Origin: Candidatus Kosakonia sp. 282A-S69
GTDB taxonomy: Bacteria > Pseudomonadota > Gammaproteobacteria > Enterobacterales > Enterobacteriaceae
Direction: 5' to 3'
DNA: 63,265 bases
Assembly: GCF_029433855.1 (NCBI RefSeq)
Contig: NZ_JAROAU010000002.1
Coordinates: forward strand, 1 to 63,265
Position 1 is the stretch's first letter, and every line of letters begins with the position of its first letter. Under the pieces are notes generated by a model. That model made no database searches. It worked only from the letters and a program-made list of their open reading frames with translations, and was not told the DNA's origin. Positions 15,826-25,952 of the stretch are shown here, in pieces. The position numbers and the translations under genes were made by a program.

Positions 15826-16695
15826 CTACAAAAAAATAGGGTAATGATCAAAGGTTTCAAAAAACCTGCGATCTAGACATGTGTTATCATCGCCCATGAT
15901 GCGATAAAAATCAAGACTGTTCATATCTAATTGTAGACAGCTATCAGTACCAAAAAGAAATGATGATGAAAATAATATTTGATCAAAAACAAACCACCGA
16001 TTCGTTGATCCTGACTTATAATGGTAAGTACCTAAATTGTTGGTTTTTTTATCAGATAGAAGGTACCAAAACGGGTTGAAAAGTAGCTTCCTTTTTTTTT
16101 GCACCTGATGATAATCTCTTGTTGCATATAGTTTTTCATTAATAGCAACAGAGTAAGGGTTTGTATTATAGTCTCCCATACATATTATTTGGGAATCAAC
16201 GCCGTGATCATCTAATATTTTCGAGATGTTGCTTCGTAGCGCTTCAGCTACATCTTCTCGTGTTTTTTCACTTGCACTTAAAACTGAAGGCCAATGAGAC
16301 AAAAAGACCGTTAGCAAGCGTTCTGTTTTAATATCTTTAAAAACAACTCTTACACCAACACGCAAAGTTTTATCATCTGGCTGTATTTTTGTAATGTATT
16401 TAAATGAGATAAACTCTAACTTCGAGGCTTCATACATAATTGATATATCAATTATTACTCGCCCTACTTTTCCAGATAAATCCAGATACTCAAGATCTAA
16501 TTTCTTTGCGAGATCTTTAAAATCAATAGCTTCATCCTCTGATATTTCACAAATCCCAAATAAATCGACACTCTTTTCTTGGGATATCTTTTTTATATAA
16601 TGTTTTGCCAATGTAATAGCTTGAGTTTTATCTTTATTGTTCGTTCTTATAGGTGGAGAGATTCCAATATTCCACCAACATATGTTTAATTCCAT
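15826..16695 (-). CDS. Endonuclease/exonuclease/phosphatase (EEP) superfamily protein
   Basis: 289 aa. The EEP catalytic set is visible in order: Asn9 (WWNIG), Glu50 (GICEIS), His134 (LSHWPS), Asp175 and Asn177 (MGDYNTNP), Asp238 (FVFDQIL) and Asp283-His284 (FDHYPIF). This fold cleaves phosphodiester bonds in DNA, RNA or lipids using a divalent metal. There is no signal peptide, so it is cytoplasmic, and a nucleic-acid substrate is more likely than an extracellular lipid. It is the first gene of a two-gene AT-rich operon between an integrase and the tra region. A defence or toxin role is an inference from this setting. Confidence 0.8.
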   Translation of the reverse strand: MELNICWWNIGISPPIRTNNKDKTQAITLAKHYIKKISQEKSVDLFGICEISEDEAIDFKDLAKKLDLEYLDLSGKVGRVIIDISIMYEASKLEFISFKYITKIQPDDKTLRVGVRVVFKDIKTERLLTVFLSHWPSVLSASEKTREDVAEALRSNISKILDDHGVDSQIICMGDYNTNPYSVAINEKLYATRDYHQVQKKRKLLFNPFWYLLSDKKTNNLGTYHYKSGSTNRWFVFDQILFSSSFLFGTDSCLQLDMNSLDFYRIMGDDNTCLDRRFFETFDHYPIFL

Positions 16696-17046
16696 AGCGT
16701 CATCATTTTTAACATATTTTCCACATTGTATGTTTTTTTTATTTTTTTTTAAATTATTTTATTAAAAATATATGACGCATACTAAAAACTGAAAATAATC
16801 CATAAATATCAAATGGTTAGCATTTATTTTTTGATGGTAACTGTATTTTCCTCTCTAGCTTTGATTGTCCTTTCTCCCGGTCATTTGGGCAATCCGGTTT
16901 GATAAGGTGAAGTCTCGAGCCTGTTTGATAGCTCTCTAAGAGCATCAAAGTTCTCTCAGCCCTCACCCAGCGTTTTCTATATGCAGATGTTCAAATTTTT
17001 AAAGACTAAACAAGAAGATTGGACATGCTCTGCGAGACAGGACACT
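16696..17046. other. Intergenic region between EEP operon and dsbA-like gene
   Basis: AT-rich close to the EEP start, where the operon promoter should lie, then mixed composition. I see no gene, repeat or clear terminator. Confidence 0.4.
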
Positions 17047-17829
17047 TCAGTGCTTTACTTTATCGATCGCTGCCAGAATCTGCTCCGGTGACGCCTGCCC
17101 GGCAAAGGCAGAGATGCTTTCAGGCGAGGCATTCTCCACCGGCATCACAATCAGGCCTGGCGTGCCCGTGAGCTCCAGCGCCTGCGCGAGCGCATCGTTT
17201 TTTTCCAGAACAGGGGCATGGTCCACGGCGTTCAGCGTATCCACGCCGGCGTCGTGAGCTGCCGCCTTAATATCCTCTGTTGTCAGTTCACCCTCGATGT
17301 GCCCCGTGTGATAAATCCCGTTATGGTAGGTCAGGTAGCCTGCTGCGCCTTTCGCTTTCCAGACCCCGATACCATACTGCGCCGCCAGGGACGACGTCTC
17401 CCACTTCGGTGCAAATATCGGCCATTCCTTAAAGATGTAACGCACGTCAGGGCGGGCTTTCATCACCTGCTCCATGCCCGGTGCCAGCCTGCTGCAGAAC
17501 ACGCACTGATAGTCGAAGAACTCAATCACGACGACCTTCGCGCCGGCCGGGCCGGTCACCGGCGTGTCAGCATCCCTGAGCAGTGCCGCCCGGTTATCCA
17601 TGACTTTCAGGCTCATGGCCAGTTGCTCACGCGCATGCTGTTGTTGCTGCAGCTTCTGGCTGACCTGCACCAGAACGTCCGGGTGCGCCAGCAGATAGTC
17701 AGCGGCTATTTTCCCGATGCGGGCTTCCTGCTCAGGCGTGAATGCCGGCGCAGGTGCCGCATGGAGTGGGGTGAAAACAGATAATATGATTGTTGTAACT
17801 AATGGCAGTGTTGCCTGTCTGGCGTTCAT
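17047..17829 (-). CDS. DsbA-family thiol-disulfide protein (Com1/ScsC-like)
   Basis: 260 aa with a strong CAGGAGAG Shine-Dalgarno. The signal peptide ends near AHA (residues 1-24). Residues 30-80 form a helical N-terminal region rich in Gln, followed by a thioredoxin fold with CxxC as Cys109-Val-Phe-Cys112 (FFDYQCVFCSR) and the cis-Pro loop GTPGLIV. It acts in the periplasm as oxidase or isomerase. It starts 14 nt after traI, so it ends the tra operon in the place where F has traX. Cys-rich Tra proteins (TraN, TraU, TraH) are likely substrates, more so because TrbB here has lost one active-site Cys. A decayed copy lies at 5208-5665. Confidence 0.85.
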   Translation of the reverse strand: MNARQATLPLVTTIILSVFTPLHAAPAPAFTPEQEARIGKIAADYLLAHPDVLVQVSQKLQQQQHAREQLAMSLKVMDNRAALLRDADTPVTGPAGAKVVVIEFFDYQCVFCSRLAPGMEQVMKARPDVRYIFKEWPIFAPKWETSSLAAQYGIGVWKAKGAAGYLTYHNGIYHTGHIEGELTTEDIKAAAHDAGVDTLNAVDHAPVLEKNDALAQALELTGTPGLIVMPVENASPESISAFAGQASPEQILAAIDKVKH

Positions 17830-17843
17830 GAGTGCTCTCCTGA

Positions 17844-20800
17844 TTAACGTTCTTTCTGAATGGTGCGTGGGGGGGCGTGTTCCTGATGCTCTATCTCACG
17901 TCCGCGCTCAGGCATATCACGCGGCAGCGGCATGTCACGCTGCTGCTCAGCAAGCTCCCGGGCCACCTGCCCGGCAACGGCATGCTCGCCGGTGGCTTTA
18001 TCCTGCGACAGTGCCGGCAGCGGGCCGGTACGCGCCTTATCCGCCTGAAGTTCCCGCTCCTCGCCTGCAATGCGCGCAATGTCCTTCCCGTCAGGTGCGG
18101 GCTGGCGCTCCTGTGTGGCGTCGTCTTTCATACTGAGACGGATATCCGCGACACTCTCTTCTTCAGGCAGCACAATCCGGCTCTGGTACTCCTCATACGC
18201 CTGCATCTCCTGCTGACGCTGTGCCTCTGCAATCGCATACTCATCGCTTCCCCGCAGCGCCTGAATGGCCTGCTCGATGGCACGGGCAGGAACAGGTTCA
18301 TCATCACGCGCGGGGGCGATTGCAGGCACCGCCACGGTCTCTGTCTCAGCAAGCCTGATCGTCTGTGCACGGGCAGCCTCTTCCGACAGGGCTGCGCCCT
18401 GGCTGACTTTCAGCATCCACGGTGAAGGCTTCTCGTCGCCGGTCTGCCACACCACGCCGTCTTCCGGATGCTCTCTGACCGCCTTAAACGCCTCGTCAGC
18501 CGTGCGTACCACATGGGTGTTCCCGCTGCGGCTGCGCTGCATGACTGCCCCGGTCGCGCCCTGGGTGGCCACCATACGCACGTCACCCCTCATCAGGCGA
18601 CCGGTGTCACTGGCTACCAGTGAGACGAGCGCCAGTCCGGCGCTGCGACCGTTGTTGTCATACAGGGGCAGCGCCAGGGACGGGTCCGGGAAACGCCGGG
18701 TGGCCGGGATCACTCTTGCGGTGAGATTATGCTCACCCATCGCCTCATGCCGCGACCACGCACGCCCTATCGCGGTTTTTCCGACAGGCTGTCCCATCGC
18801 CCAGATAACCTTCGCCTGTTTGCGCTCTGTCTGCGGGCTGAGGGCATCGTGCGCCGTCTTGAGATCGTACTCGGTTCGCTTGATGCTTTTGACCCACTTT
18901 TCCGTCCCGTCCGTGTAGACCTGCACATGCTGTTTTGCACGCGATAACGAAATGTAAAATGCACGTTTGTGGGCCATCGCCTGGCGGCTTCCCTCCGTCC
19001 CTTCCAGCGCCAGTACCGACTCCTCACTGGCCCCCTGTGCGCCATAGCCTGTGATGGCCCAGGCATAATCCAGATGCTGTTCGGCCCTGACCTGCACGGG
19101 ATTGATGGTTTTCTTCCCGTCCGCGCCCTGCAGCACGATGTCCCCGCTGTCGGTCACCTTCTCAACGGTAAATTTCTGGTTGGCAGCCTGCCCCCGGTTA
19201 CGGTCGGTGACGGTGAAGCGCACCACGGCACCCGCTGCGAGTATTTTCTCGCTGCGTTTAAACAGCTCCACGTCACCGGTGAGCAGCTCGCGGGGTGAAA
19301 CCATCGCGATCCGGTCATTCTCGTTCCGGACGGTAACAAGCGAGCCGTTATAATCGACGGCCACCACATCCTGATAGGTGTCGCCGCGCTTCAGCACCAT
19401 CCCCGCCTCCCAGGCCGCCAGCTTGTTGAACTCATGCCGGGTATGCTTAATTTTTTCCAGCACCGGCACGCTGATTTTTTTCTGGCCCAGCTCCTCCCGC
19501 GCGTCCAGTGCGTCAAAAATCTCCCGGTTAATGGCCGCGCGATCGTCGTTCAGCTGGGCAATAATCAGCGTTTCGTCCCGTGCCTTCGGCGTGCGGCTGA
19601 GCCAGTCAGCCACCAGGTCACTGACCGGGTTGTCTGACTCCGCCAGTCCCTCAGCGGGGGGCTGCCAGTCCGGTTCCTGACGGGCAACGAGATCCGCAGG
19701 CTGATGCTTCAGCCGCTCAAGCGCGGCATCGATGCGGTTATCAATGACGTCATGTACCGCGTCACGTAGGTTGACCTCCTTCTGGCGGACAATCTGTTTC
19801 ATGATGGCCACATCCATCGGGCTGCGCTCCTGAACCAGCCTGAACGGTGCCCCTGATTCCGGGGATTCAAACTGATCGATGTCCCCCATCGACACGCCCC
19901 GCCCCCCGCCGGCCTGAATGGCCAGATACGCGGCGGCAGTGTCCTGGTTGCCCAGCATTGAGGATTCATCAATAAGGAAAACGCGGTTGCTGAAGTCGGG
20001 CTTTTCGCCGGCGGCCTTCATCTGGTCATACTCGACGAGGAAGGATTTGACCGTCTGTGCCTCGATCCCCACCGCCCGCAGCTCCTTCACCGCTTGGTGC
20101 GTGGGTGCAAGACCATGCAGTGCGGGACGAGCGGATGCCGGCAGGGTGTCGAGTGCGCTTTTCACCGCGCGCACCTGGGTGGTTTTACCCACCCCGGCAT
20201 ACCCCTGTATACCGGTAAACTGATCCCGGCTGTTGAGGACCAGCTGCGCCGCCGTCTTCTGCCCCTGCGTCAGGCCGTCGAGCAGGGCATTATCCACCTG
20301 CTCCATCAGGGGCGCCTGGGTGTCCTTGCCCGCGACAATGGCGCTGATGATGGTTTTCTCCATCTCCCAGGTCGCGCGGGCTACCAGCAGGGGCTCTGTT
20401 TTGTTCGGGACGCGGATCAGGTCGCCGTTTTTGATCATCGCATTGATTTCACGCGTCACTTCCGTCAGACCCGGATGAAATGCCGTCGCGGCCTCAGCCA
20501 GCTTCAGTTCGTTGAGGGTCACGGACTGCTGATCGGCAATGGCACGCTGGACCGCCAGCGCGGCGTCACTCAGCACACCGGCCTGAAGTGTCCGGACGGC
20601 GCTGCTGATGTCGGCCTCACCGCTGAGTTTCGTCACAAGCTGCACCGGCGAATTGTCGACACGCATTCGCTGCAGCCGTGCCTCCGCCCGGTCCTGCGTC
20701 TCGGCCGTAAATATCTCGGCGCGGCTCCCGGACTGCGCCAGGGAGTTCATGGTCTGGGCTGAGATATCCCGCGAATTGAGGGCGGCCAGCACCACGCCGG

Positions 20801-23363
20801 TGTCGTTGTCACGGTTGCCCGGCCCGGCCACGTAGCCGTGGGTCACATACAGTGGCCTGTCTGCCGGCAGCGTGACGGCCTTTCCGTCCCGCATGACCCC
20901 GATGCCCGCCGGGCTGATGCCGGTCACGGTCAGCCTGTCTTTTGCCTTCAGGCCTGCACCGCGGTCGGCGGCCAGCGCAATCAGTTTATCGCCGCCGGCA
21001 ACGTGCAGCTGCTCGCTGTTGAAGAGTCGCCAGTCGGCAGTCAGGTCGCTGATTTTCTGTATGACCAGTACCCCGTCGCTGTCAATAAGCGACAGCATCC
21101 GGGTCTCCTCATGCACCCTGTCGATAATGAAGTGCCGGGCTTCACGCTCCGTGCGGTCTTCCAGTACCTGGCCGGCACGGTAAGACCCGGTCATCCGGCG
21201 GGTTTTGCTGTCCAGCCATACCGGTGTGCGCGCCTCAATGGTGACACCGTCACGCTCAAGCTGCCCCGCGTTCTGCAGGGCATCGCGGATAAGCCCGGTC
21301 AGCTGCTTCTGCTCGCGCTGCCCAATCACCACCGCCGTCACCGGCTCCGTGCCGGGATTCAGCTCCGCAAAGCGGGTGGCGAGCGCGCTGTACCGATCGC
21401 GCTTGTCAGCAATACTGATAACCTCTGCTTCAAGACCCGGCGACGGCTCCGTGCGGCGGCTGCGCCTCACGCCGGCAGACTCCAGCACTGACATGGCATT
21501 CCCGTTCGCCTGACGACCCGCGCTGTCGAGAAAGACCAGTTGAGCGTCTTTTTCCCGCGCCTCACCCAGCAGGATCAGCGTTTCCTTCAGCCCCAGACGC
21601 TCTGCACCCTCAATAATAAGCGTGCTCTGTGGCCGCAGGCTCAGTTCCCCCTTCAGCATCTGCTGGCGCCCGGTGATGTGTTCCCGCAGTACGTCTGATT
21701 TAGCCAGTGAAATGGCACGTTCAGCCGAGCTGGCCAGCACCTTCACTTCGCGGCCATGCGCAGCAGAAATACCGGCCAGCTGCTCCGTCAGTTCACGGAT
21801 GCCAGCCACGCCCTTCGGGGCATTCATCAGTACCAGGGCATCCTTCTCAACAGGCTCAAGGGCAGGCGGCGCGTACTGTGCCGGACGGGTGAAGCTGACA
21901 ACGTGCGTTTCGCTGAGGTGCTCCTTTCCCAGCGCCTGAATGGAGAGTTCATCGAGAAGGTGATGGCGGGAGGTGAACACGCCTTTCTCTGCATCAAGCG
22001 GCACGATCAACCCCTCTTTCAGCGCCTCATCCAGTGCCAGTTTGATTTCTTTCACATCGGGTATTGTGTCGCTGAATTCGGTGGTGCTCAGCAGCAGTTC
22101 TCCCCAGGTGAACCGGGTTTTGCTGTCGCTCAGTTGCGAGACCGCCATGCGCACGGCATCCGTCACCTCCTGACGGACGTCGGGCTGCTGCGAATCGGCC
22201 GTTTTCACGTTCCCGCCACGCTCTGCGCTGACCGGTGCGCTGCGCTCCGGTATACTGCGGGCCGGCACTGGCTCAGCCGAGTCACGCCCTTCTGCAGACC
22301 GTGCCGGTTGTTCCGCGTCGCGCTGACCGTTAGTGCGTGTCACCTGCTCATCACGGGCAGGCTGTTCTGCCGGCGACGGTGCTTTCGTTGCGTCCGGTTG
22401 CGTGGTGTCACGAACAGGTTGACGGTGCGCCGCAGGGATGGCCCCGGCGTCGGGCGCATCGCGCGGCACCACGCTGTCCTGGTAGGCTTTCATATCCCAG
22501 CCCTTCTCTTTCATCTGGGTCTGCCAGCGCTCCATCAGGCGAAGACGGGAGGGATCAACTTTGGCTTTACGGGTGTTCTTGGCGGCGATATCGAGGCTTT
22601 TCAGCGTGGCCTCGGCACCGACGGCACCCCGTATCTCGCGGCCGCGCGAGGAATATTCCTCACGGACCTCTTCCGGCACGGCCTTAATTTCCCACATCCC
22701 GTGTGGTCCGACTTCCTCAATTTCATGCCCCAGGGTTTCCACGCGATCACGCAGGGCGGTGCGGTAAAGTTTCCCCAGCGTGACCTGCATTTTCATCACC
22801 GTCTCGATAAAACCGGCGTTGTGGATGTAGTCCGTGGCCAGCGCCTTCCATTTGCCGTTCAGCTCCGTCATGTTGGCAACCAGCATGTGCGTGTGCAGCA
22901 GCGGATCGAGGTTACGGGACGTGTCGTGCGTGTAGAGCGCGGCCACCATTTTCCCGGTGGGGATGATGGAGGTTTTGCCGTCCACGGTTTCGCGCGCGGA
23001 GATCAGTTTTTCAACGTAGCCTGCTGCCACACGCACAGCGTACTGATGGGCTTCCAGCATGGCTTTGTCCCCGCCCACCAGGGCGAGGATGGAGACACTT
23101 TTCGGTGCCGAAAACGTCAGGTCATGGCCGGGGCGATGGGAGTGAATACCGTTGACCTCCTTACCGAGCCGGGAGCCGTCAGGCAGGCGGCCCTCGAGCA
23201 CGGCCGTCAGCTGGTCGCTGCGCACCGGACCTTCCAGCCCCAGCGCACTGGCCCCCTCACCCAGCCATTCGCTCTCCAGCTGCCCGAGAAAATAGTAATT
23301 GTCTTTGTTGCTGTAGTAGCCTGCCGCATCACCGGCAGACACGATGGGGGCGGGTGACATCAT
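17844..23363 (-). CDS. traI: Conjugative relaxase-helicase TraI (MOB-F)
   Basis: 1839 aa, somewhat longer than F TraI (~1756). The relaxase domain carries the paired catalytic tyrosines Tyr16-17 and Tyr23-24 (AGYYSNKDNYYFL) and the metal-binding histidines (THDTSRN, HTHMLVAN). The TraI-type helicase has Walker A GYAGVGKTTQ (about residue 1055) and DEAD-like VFLIDESSML. Residues ~300-390 are a Pro/Glu/Ala-rich linker. TraI nicks the plus strand at oriT, stays on the 5' end and unwinds the T-strand for transfer. Its ATG overlaps the traD stop (ATGA). Confidence 0.96.
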   Translation of the reverse strand: MMSPAPIVSAGDAAGYYSNKDNYYFLGQLESEWLGEGASALGLEGPVRSDQLTAVLEGRLPDGSRLGKEVNGIHSHRPGHDLTFSAPKSVSILALVGGDKAMLEAHQYAVRVAAGYVEKLISARETVDGKTSIIPTGKMVAALYTHDTSRNLDPLLHTHMLVANMTELNGKWKALATDYIHNAGFIETVMKMQVTLGKLYRTALRDRVETLGHEIEEVGPHGMWEIKAVPEEVREEYSSRGREIRGAVGAEATLKSLDIAAKNTRKAKVDPSRLRLMERWQTQMKEKGWDMKAYQDSVVPRDAPDAGAIPAAHRQPVRDTTQPDATKAPSPAEQPARDEQVTRTNGQRDAEQPARSAEGRDSAEPVPARSIPERSAPVSAERGGNVKTADSQQPDVRQEVTDAVRMAVSQLSDSKTRFTWGELLLSTTEFSDTIPDVKEIKLALDEALKEGLIVPLDAEKGVFTSRHHLLDELSIQALGKEHLSETHVVSFTRPAQYAPPALEPVEKDALVLMNAPKGVAGIRELTEQLAGISAAHGREVKVLASSAERAISLAKSDVLREHITGRQQMLKGELSLRPQSTLIIEGAERLGLKETLILLGEAREKDAQLVFLDSAGRQANGNAMSVLESAGVRRSRRTEPSPGLEAEVISIADKRDRYSALATRFAELNPGTEPVTAVVIGQREQKQLTGLIRDALQNAGQLERDGVTIEARTPVWLDSKTRRMTGSYRAGQVLEDRTEREARHFIIDRVHEETRMLSLIDSDGVLVIQKISDLTADWRLFNSEQLHVAGGDKLIALAADRGAGLKAKDRLTVTGISPAGIGVMRDGKAVTLPADRPLYVTHGYVAGPGNRDNDTGVVLAALNSRDISAQTMNSLAQSGSRAEIFTAETQDRAEARLQRMRVDNSPVQLVTKLSGEADISSAVRTLQAGVLSDAALAVQRAIADQQSVTLNELKLAEAATAFHPGLTEVTREINAMIKNGDLIRVPNKTEPLLVARATWEMEKTIISAIVAGKDTQAPLMEQVDNALLDGLTQGQKTAAQLVLNSRDQFTGIQGYAGVGKTTQVRAVKSALDTLPASARPALHGLAPTHQAVKELRAVGIEAQTVKSFLVEYDQMKAAGEKPDFSNRVFLIDESSMLGNQDTAAAYLAIQAGGGRGVSMGDIDQFESPESGAPFRLVQERSPMDVAIMKQIVRQKEVNLRDAVHDVIDNRIDAALERLKHQPADLVARQEPDWQPPAEGLAESDNPVSDLVADWLSRTPKARDETLIIAQLNDDRAAINREIFDALDAREELGQKKISVPVLEKIKHTRHEFNKLAAWEAGMVLKRGDTYQDVVAVDYNGSLVTVRNENDRIAMVSPRELLTGDVELFKRSEKILAAGAVVRFTVTDRNRGQAANQKFTVEKVTDSGDIVLQGADGKKTINPVQVRAEQHLDYAWAITGYGAQGASEESVLALEGTEGSRQAMAHKRAFYISLSRAKQHVQVYTDGTEKWVKSIKRTEYDLKTAHDALSPQTERKQAKVIWAMGQPVGKTAIGRAWSRHEAMGEHNLTARVIPATRRFPDPSLALPLYDNNGRSAGLALVSLVASDTGRLMRGDVRMVATQGATGAVMQRSRSGNTHVVRTADEAFKAVREHPEDGVVWQTGDEKPSPWMLKVSQGAALSEEAARAQTIRLAETETVAVPAIAPARDDEPVPARAIEQAIQALRGSDEYAIAEAQRQQEMQAYEEYQSRIVLPEEESVADIRLSMKDDATQERQPAPDGKDIARIAGEERELQADKARTGPLPALSQDKATGEHAVAGQVARELAEQQRDMPLPRDMPERGREIEHQEHAPPRTIQKER

Positions 23364-25846
23364 CGTTCGGGTTCTCCGTCATAATCGCGTTTAAAATCGG
23401 CTTCATCAAAGCCGGGATCTTCGGGGTGGCGGTTAACGAGGATGTATTCCTCCTCGCGCTCCATCCGCTGGCGGGTATTCCCGTCTTCGTTGTGGTGTCC
23501 GGACGCGGTTCTGGGCTGGCCGGCGGTCTTCAGCTCCAGCCCACCGTTTCCCAGCTGTGTGACCTGCATCCTGAGTTCCTGTGCCTCTCCGCCGCCTTCA
23601 CTCTCATTACTTTCTGCAGCATCAGCATCGAGTGGCTTACGACGCATACGGTTCAGCAGTTCCACCGGGGAGGCAGAAGCAGGCGTTTCGTGCAAAGGTG
23701 TTTTTGGCAATGGAGACGGCTTTATTACTGTGGGGGCATCATTAACAGCCTCTGTCGCCGGGTTCTCCGGCGGTGTCTCTGCAGGAACCGGACGAAGATG
23801 GGCAACACCCGGACGCCGGGGCAGGGATGGTTCAGGACGTGTAACCTGTAGCGGCGCCGCTTTAACAGATTCTCCGGCCGGAGGCTGCACGGCGTCCTTG
23901 CGGGCTGGCTGGACCCGCTGTGATGGCGTGGCAGCAGGAGCCGGACTGACCGGCTGACCTGACGGCTGTGCATCTGGCTGTGCCGCCGCTTTTTCCAGGT
24001 GCTCTTCCCCGGTCGGGAACACCAGGCCGGCCAGGGCCGCATCGCGCTCGTTCTCCCTGATCACCTTTTCCAGCTCGGGGCTGAGGGCATCGCGGATATT
24101 GCGCTCAATCAGGCCGATATTTCTTTTTTTGGTTTTACGGTACTTCAGCGCCAGCTTCACCACCGGATATTCGCCAGGCAACCGCACATAAAACTTCAGG
24201 TTACGCAGCTGCATGACCTCTTCATAATCAACGATGGGCTGGCTGACCTTGTCCTTGCCTATGGATATCCCGTCACGCACCTGATCGAGGCCATAGGAGT
24301 TCTGCTCGCGCGCCTCCCGGCGTCGCTGATTACCCAGCTCCGCCTCAACCATTTTCGCCACATCAGCACTCGGTGAGCGGCCGTACATGCGCGTGTTGAG
24401 CAGGTCAAAAATGGCTTTCGCCACTTCCCGGCCATAGGTATTGATCAACTGCGGCATGTTCTGGATACCGATGACAAAACAGCCACCAAACTTACGCGCC
24501 TCCGCCAGGGTCTCCTCAAACTGCGGGATGCGCTGAAGGCTTGGCTTTTCATCCATGATGAACCACACCCGACGGTCAGCGTTCTCCCCCATGCTCTGCA
24601 GGTAGAGGGTGGCCATCGACATCCACATTGAAATTAAAGGTCGCACGCTTTTGCGGTGACGGGCCTGGGTGGAGATAAACAGCCAGCTGTCACTGTACTG
24701 CTCGCTGGTCATCCAGTTACGGATAGTGAATGAAGGCCGCGTGCCGTCATCCAGCCCCTGGAGAAACCGGAGCGCCTTGGCGTAGTTGGTGACGACCGAG
24801 CGGATGGAGATGGCCGTTTTTTCGATTTTCTCTTCGACCAGGTTTGCCGCCGGCGTTTTGGCCAGATACTCGCGCAAGCTTTTCATGCTCAGAGACAAAA
24901 GGGTCTTAAGGTATTTTTCGATACTGCGCTCAGGGTCTGCTGACATGCGGATGGCAAGGTCTGAGGCAATCGTCCGGGAACTGGAGACCCAGAACGGATC
25001 AGAATCACCTTCAATGGGGATAAGGCTCGTTGCAAAGTTTTCGAAATCGATAACATCCAGACACTCTTCCCAGAGCCGCCAGTCAGGACAGCGTGAATCG
25101 TGCGGGTTGAGGATGAAATCCTTATCCGGATTGTAATGGGTCTGAACGAAGGTGCATCCGGAGTCATAAATGATGGCGCGATCGCCGCGCCGGCGGATGA
25201 TATCCAGCAGCCAGCGGATTGCGGTGGACTTGCCGACCGAGACGGTGCCGTGTATGAGGAAATTCATCACCTCGGCGTTTTTAACCAGGTGCAGGTCGCC
25301 TATCCGCAAATCTGACAACTCGCCATTTTTACGCAGCAGGGCATTAACCTCAGATGCCTTTTCGGTGAGTTTCATACCGGAGATGTATTCGTCCTCGCTC
25401 TCCTGTTTACCAATACGCGCGATGTACCAGGCGACGCCGGCGAAGACCGCCATGCTGATAACACCGGCGATCGCTGCGGCGGTCTGCAGATGCCCCGCCA
25501 GCCTGTCACCCATGAACTGCATGTACGGGTCTTTCAGCATCTGCTGGAGAGTCATTTTGAGCGTCATGGTGGTGCTGGTCGGCGCGTAGAAGTAATGGAT
25601 CTCATAAAACTTCCCCTGACCGGCCGGCATCAGGTCGATGAAACTTTCGTTGACCCGTGCAAACCAGTACCAGCTGCCGTTATCCAGCATTTCCTGGGGC
25701 GTCAGCCAGAAGAACAGGCATGCCGTGATGGCACCAAACAACAGGAATACCCAGTAGCCGATCCAGTTGTTCACCTGCAGAAACATGCGCCAGCGGTAGG
25801 CGGTCATCTGCCCGCCCTGTGTGAGGTTTTTTCCTTTAAAGCTCAT
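23360..25846 (-). CDS. traD: Type IV coupling protein TraD
   Basis: 828 aa (F TraD 717). It has two N-terminal membrane helices (about 25-45 and 105-125). Walker A is GTVSVGKST (about residue 205), where F has GTVGAGKSE, and Walker B is VWFIMDEKP. The C-terminal ~230 residues are Pro/Ala/Glu-rich and longer than in F, ending in acidic residues that in F TraD contact TraM. TraD is a hexameric ATPase that brings the relaxosome to the transferosome and pumps DNA. Confidence 0.95.
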   Translation of the reverse strand: MSFKGKNLTQGGQMTAYRWRMFLQVNNWIGYWVFLLFGAITACLFFWLTPQEMLDNGSWYWFARVNESFIDLMPAGQGKFYEIHYFYAPTSTTMTLKMTLQQMLKDPYMQFMGDRLAGHLQTAAAIAGVISMAVFAGVAWYIARIGKQESEDEYISGMKLTEKASEVNALLRKNGELSDLRIGDLHLVKNAEVMNFLIHGTVSVGKSTAIRWLLDIIRRRGDRAIIYDSGCTFVQTHYNPDKDFILNPHDSRCPDWRLWEECLDVIDFENFATSLIPIEGDSDPFWVSSSRTIASDLAIRMSADPERSIEKYLKTLLSLSMKSLREYLAKTPAANLVEEKIEKTAISIRSVVTNYAKALRFLQGLDDGTRPSFTIRNWMTSEQYSDSWLFISTQARHRKSVRPLISMWMSMATLYLQSMGENADRRVWFIMDEKPSLQRIPQFEETLAEARKFGGCFVIGIQNMPQLINTYGREVAKAIFDLLNTRMYGRSPSADVAKMVEAELGNQRRREAREQNSYGLDQVRDGISIGKDKVSQPIVDYEEVMQLRNLKFYVRLPGEYPVVKLALKYRKTKKRNIGLIERNIRDALSPELEKVIRENERDAALAGLVFPTGEEHLEKAAAQPDAQPSGQPVSPAPAATPSQRVQPARKDAVQPPAGESVKAAPLQVTRPEPSLPRRPGVAHLRPVPAETPPENPATEAVNDAPTVIKPSPLPKTPLHETPASASPVELLNRMRRKPLDADAAESNESEGGGEAQELRMQVTQLGNGGLELKTAGQPRTASGHHNEDGNTRQRMEREEEYILVNRHPEDPGFDEADFKRDYDGEPER

Positions 25847-25952
25847 AGATTTTGTCCGGCCGTTATCGCATCACCGGTGTGGTGATGTGCGTTATCAGGG
25901 AAGAAAAGTTGAAACAGGTGTGATTAACCTGGTACTGCGTGGGAGGATCGTT

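Noticed and set aside
20094-20762. Long plus-strand ORFs opposite traI (also 21756-23357)
   Set aside because: They are antisense frames kept open by high GC. The traI frame has clear domain motifs.
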